Shown here in pieces: positions 22,879 to 24,553 of a DNA stretch of 24,553 bases. The translations under genes were made by a program, and so were the position numbers. The stretch is from an uncultured Bacteroidales bacterium (lineage in GTDB: Bacteria > Bacteroidota > Bacteroidia > Bacteroidales > UBA932), in NCBI GenBank assembly GCA_934726455.1, contig CAKVDS010000039.1, forward strand, positions 1 to 24,553, written 5' to 3'. The stretch's first letter is position 1. Each line of letters begins with the position of its first letter. Under the pieces are notes generated by a model. It searched no databases. It had not been told where the DNA came from and saw nothing but the letters and a program-made list of their open reading frames with translations.

Positions 22879-23246
22879 GATTATACCACGGGAGTCTGGA
22901 AGTGGTTGAGCACCCTGTCATACTCACCCCCAATCGTACGCTCGACTATGGTATAGGTTTCTATACCACAACATCGGAAACGCAAGCCAAGGATTGGGCA
23001 GAAAGACGTATAACCGAAAGAAATTCTGCGTGCGGTTATGTAAACGTATATGAGTTTGACGATAAGAAAACGTCAGAATTCAAAAGCCTCATTTTTTCTG
23101 AGCCGACAGAAGAATGGGCTGGATTCGTTATGGCAAACAGAACAAACAAGGACTTTATCCACGACTATGATATTGTGCATGGCCCCGTAGCAAATGACAG
23201 AGTGAAAGCCCTGCATTTCATCGAAGCAATCAAAATCGAGGTCTAA
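22875..23246 (+). CDS. DUF3990 ADP-ribosyltransferase-like protein, candidate toxin
   Basis: The 123-residue protein opens with RLYHGS (2-7), followed by DYGIGFYTTTSETQAKDWA (about 34-52). This is the DUF3990 layout: YHG supplies the NAD-binding His, GFYTT the Tyr, as in H-Y-[E/D/Q] ADP-ribosyltransferases of the PARP/KptA/DarT-like group. The third catalytic residue cannot be fixed by eye; later conserved-looking parts are SEPTEEWAGFVMANR and DIVHGPVANDRV. The target, if it is an active ART, could be protein or nucleic acid. It overlaps the DUF3791 gene upstream by 4 bp and the third small gene follows after 1 bp, the tight spacing expected for a toxin-antitoxin unit. The gene is AT-rich compared with its neighbours. 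Confidence 0.75.
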   Translation: MRLYHGSLEVVEHPVILTPNRTLDYGIGFYTTTSETQAKDWAERRITERNSACGYVNVYEFDDKKTSEFKSLIFSEPTEEWAGFVMANRTNKDFIHDYDIVHGPVANDRVKALHFIEAIKIEV

Positions 23247-23247
23247 C

Positions 23248-23463
23248 ATGTTCCAGATTAATCAAAGCAATCTTCATCTCCTCCTGCCTGGAAAAATAAG
23301 CTGGCTGACAGAATATCTACATGATGATTATGGTTTAACCCTGCAAGAGAGTCTCGACCATATCTATCATTCGAAACTCTATGACAAACTCTCAACAGAA
23401 AGCACCAAGTATTGGCACTTGGGGCCTGCTGATTTATACAAAGAACTGAAAAAAGAACTATGA
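23248..23463 (+). CDS. Small protein of the DUF3990 cassette, unnamed
   Basis: The 71-residue protein has a helical amphipathic look: ISWLTEYLHDDYGLTLQESL, then IYHSKLYDKLSTESTKYWHL and LYKELKKEL at the end. I recognise the pattern (xxYxSKLYxxLxxExTKYW, then LxxExxx) from small proteins found beside DUF3990 genes but cannot give it a firm family name; it may be a second DUF3791-type or a distinct partner. It starts 1 bp after the DUF3990 stop. It could be a second antitoxin, a chaperone for the antitoxin, or a regulator. The uracil-DNA-glycosylase-like gene follows 15 bp later on the same strand. Confidence 0.65.
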   Translation: MFQINQSNLHLLLPGKISWLTEYLHDDYGLTLQESLDHIYHSKLYDKLSTESTKYWHLGPADLYKELKKEL

Positions 23464-23478
23464 GCCCCCGAAAGGAAG

Positions 23479-24048
23479 ATGATCGAGACGCATCCATTTC
23501 CCCCATTCCTTCCTGAAAATGCCCGGGTTCTGATGCTTGGCAGTTTCCCTCCGCAGCCACGCCGCTGGAGCATGGACTTCTATTATCCGAACTTCGGGAA
23601 CGACATGTGGAGGATTATCGGCACGGTTTTCTTCTCAGACAGGGAGCACTTCATAATGCCCGGAGCAAAGAAATTCGACAAAGACAGCATAGTCGCATTC
23701 TGCGCTGAGCGGGGGATTGCAATGTATGACACGGCCTGCGAGGTCATCCGCCTCAAGGACAATGCCTCGGACAAATTCCTCCAAGTTACGAAAGCCACTG
23801 ACGTCAATGCCCTTCTGCGCCAACTCCCCGAATGCCGTGCCATAGTCACGACCGGCCAGAAAGCGACGGATGTCATATCTGAGCACTTCGGATGCACGCC
23901 GCCCGCAATGGGCGGATTCTCCACCTTCAGTTCAGAAGGGAGAACTCTTCGCCTATATCGGCTCCCGTCCACCTCAAGGGCATATCCACTCACGTTTGAC
24001 AAGAAGGCCGAAGCATACAAGAAGATGTTTCAGGAGGTAATAAATTAA
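23479..24048 (+). CDS. Uracil-DNA glycosylase superfamily protein
   Basis: The protein has 189 residues; AAAGGAAG just before ATG 23479 is a fair ribosome site. The N-terminal motif VLMLGSFPPQPRRWSMDFYY (17-36) followed by NFGNDMWRIIG (38-48) is the substrate pocket of the UDG superfamily, close to the family 6 hypoxanthine-DNA glycosylases and MUG-like proteins (LxLGSxP and N-x-F/M-W). The second part has AIVTTGQKATDVI and a C-terminal RLPSTSRAYPLTFDKKAEAY, where the family 6 and MUG motif (PxPS) is usually found. The substrate (uracil, hypoxanthine or other) is unclear. Composition returns to the GC-richer host norm, so this gene is probably native while the cassette upstream is inserted. 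It meets the convergent ATPase gene with a 12-bp gap and no terminator. Confidence 0.75.
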   Translation: MIETHPFPPFLPENARVLMLGSFPPQPRRWSMDFYYPNFGNDMWRIIGTVFFSDREHFIMPGAKKFDKDSIVAFCAERGIAMYDTACEVIRLKDNASDKFLQVTKATDVNALLRQLPECRAIVTTGQKATDVISEHFGCTPPAMGGFSTFSSEGRTLRLYRLPSTSRAYPLTFDKKAEAYKKMFQEVIN

Positions 24049-24060
24049 CCCGGCAATCGA

Positions 24061-24553
24061 CTACATCATTTCTCTTTTAAACCAAAGTTCAAATACACTG
24101 TCAGCGAGGAATATGCCGTCTTTCTCAATGGTGATGATCTCTTTGTCCTCTAGACTTTTCTTTATACGGTCTACATTTGACTTGCTGCCCAAAGGGTATA
24201 TATCAGAAACCGCTTGAGTGGTGAATCCAGAATGTATATCTTTGCACAAAAGACGAATGAAGTTGAGCTGATAGGTGGTAAGTCCCTCAGTCTGTTGTAT
24301 AAAGAGACTGCTGTTTTGCTCCAACAGAGCCTTCAAGCCTTCTTCGAAACTCTCCTCGTTTACTTCTTTTTCTGTTTCAGCCATAACATTCCATGCAAGT
24401 TGTTGCACATAAGATGAGTAATTCTTCACCTCTTGGCATATTCTGCCAGCATACTCTTCTGTTATCTTCTTGCCGTACTTCTCGAATCGAGAACAGATGA
24501 AAGGAACCCAATATTCCGTAGGAATGCACTTTAGATGTAACATCTCTCCAAAC
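24061..24553 (-). CDS. AAA+ ATPase, C-terminal part (archaeal ATPase_2-like)
   Basis: The open frame runs off the window end; 164 C-terminal residues are visible, including three (FGE) upstream of the ATG at 24543. There is no P-loop in the visible part. The stretch IPTEYWVPFICSRFEKYGKK followed by ITEEYAGRICQEVKNYSSYV is the helical lid of AAA+ proteins of the ATPase_2 type; residues about 85-160 form a winged-helix end (TYQLNFIRLLCKDIHSGFTT, then LEDKEIITIEKDGIFLADS and a final VFELWFKREMM). In Bacteroidota such genes are abundant, variable and of unknown role. It is AT-rich like the DUF3990 cassette. ATG 24543 is an internal Met, not the start. Confidence 0.72.
   Translation of the reverse strand, partial: FGEMLHLKCIPTEYWVPFICSRFEKYGKKITEEYAGRICQEVKNYSSYVQQLAWNVMAETEKEVNEESFEEGLKALLEQNSSLFIQQTEGLTTYQLNFIRLLCKDIHSGFTTQAVSDIYPLGSKSNVDRIKKSLEDKEIITIEKDGIFLADSVFELWFKREMM

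Noticed and set aside
1..24553. CRISPR arrays, insertion sequences or rRNA genes
   Set aside because: No regularly spaced repeats, no transposase and no rRNA stretches were seen.

Overview
The window looks like a chromosomal segment of a member of the Bacteroidota, most likely Bacteroidales. Three things point there: recurrent TAnnTTTG -7 promoter boxes instead of -35/-10 hexamers, weak Shine-Dalgarno signals, and family content (DUF5715, a helix-hairpin-helix outer-membrane barrel, an hpt-adk fusion, a Bacteroides-type stand-alone tyrosine recombinase, a DUF3791/DUF3990 pair). Genes are tightly packed and no gene-free stretch reaches 300 bases. Both ends cut a gene.

Layout. 1-1099 (+): tail of glycine dehydrogenase subunit 2 (gcvPB), then a membrane-anchored DUF5715/M15-like protein. 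1112-4607 (-): an operon of a YjgR/DUF853 ATPase, an M23 lipoprotein and TrmO. 4711-6367 (+): aquaporin AqpZ, a terminator and a lone tyrosine recombinase. 6402-7745 (-): tRNA-Phe with a textbook promoter and terminator, and a PatB/MalY-type C-S lyase. 7847-13132 (+): an outer-membrane barrel followed at 6 bp by potA-potB-potC-potD, a probable polyamine uptake operon spanning both membranes. 13264-14547 (-): a NupG-type nucleoside transporter, separated from potD by a perfect 21-bp inverted repeat. 14634-18604 (+): tgt-lptG-dut-murF, joined by 4-bp overlaps or a 1-bp gap. 18599-20182 (-): a helix-hairpin-helix plus beta-barrel protein that meets murF stop to stop. 20257-22593 (+): the hpt-adk fusion and an AraJ-like MFS exporter.

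22634-24553 is the accessory end. A visibly AT-richer three-gene cassette (DUF3791-like, DUF3990 ADP-ribosyltransferase-like, small unnamed protein) sits behind its own strong promoter between the exporter and a uracil-DNA-glycosylase-superfamily gene. A truncated, AT-rich AAA ATPase closes the window on the minus strand.

The most unusual points are the candidate ADP-ribosyltransferase toxin-antitoxin cassette, the modified polyamine transporter (ATPase with a duplicated regulatory domain, binding protein with a second C-terminal membrane anchor, linked outer-membrane barrel), the perfect inverted repeat, a Tgt without its zinc cysteines, and the recombinase whose stop codon abuts the tRNA-Phe terminator. 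All functional calls come from reading motifs by eye; no database search was run.
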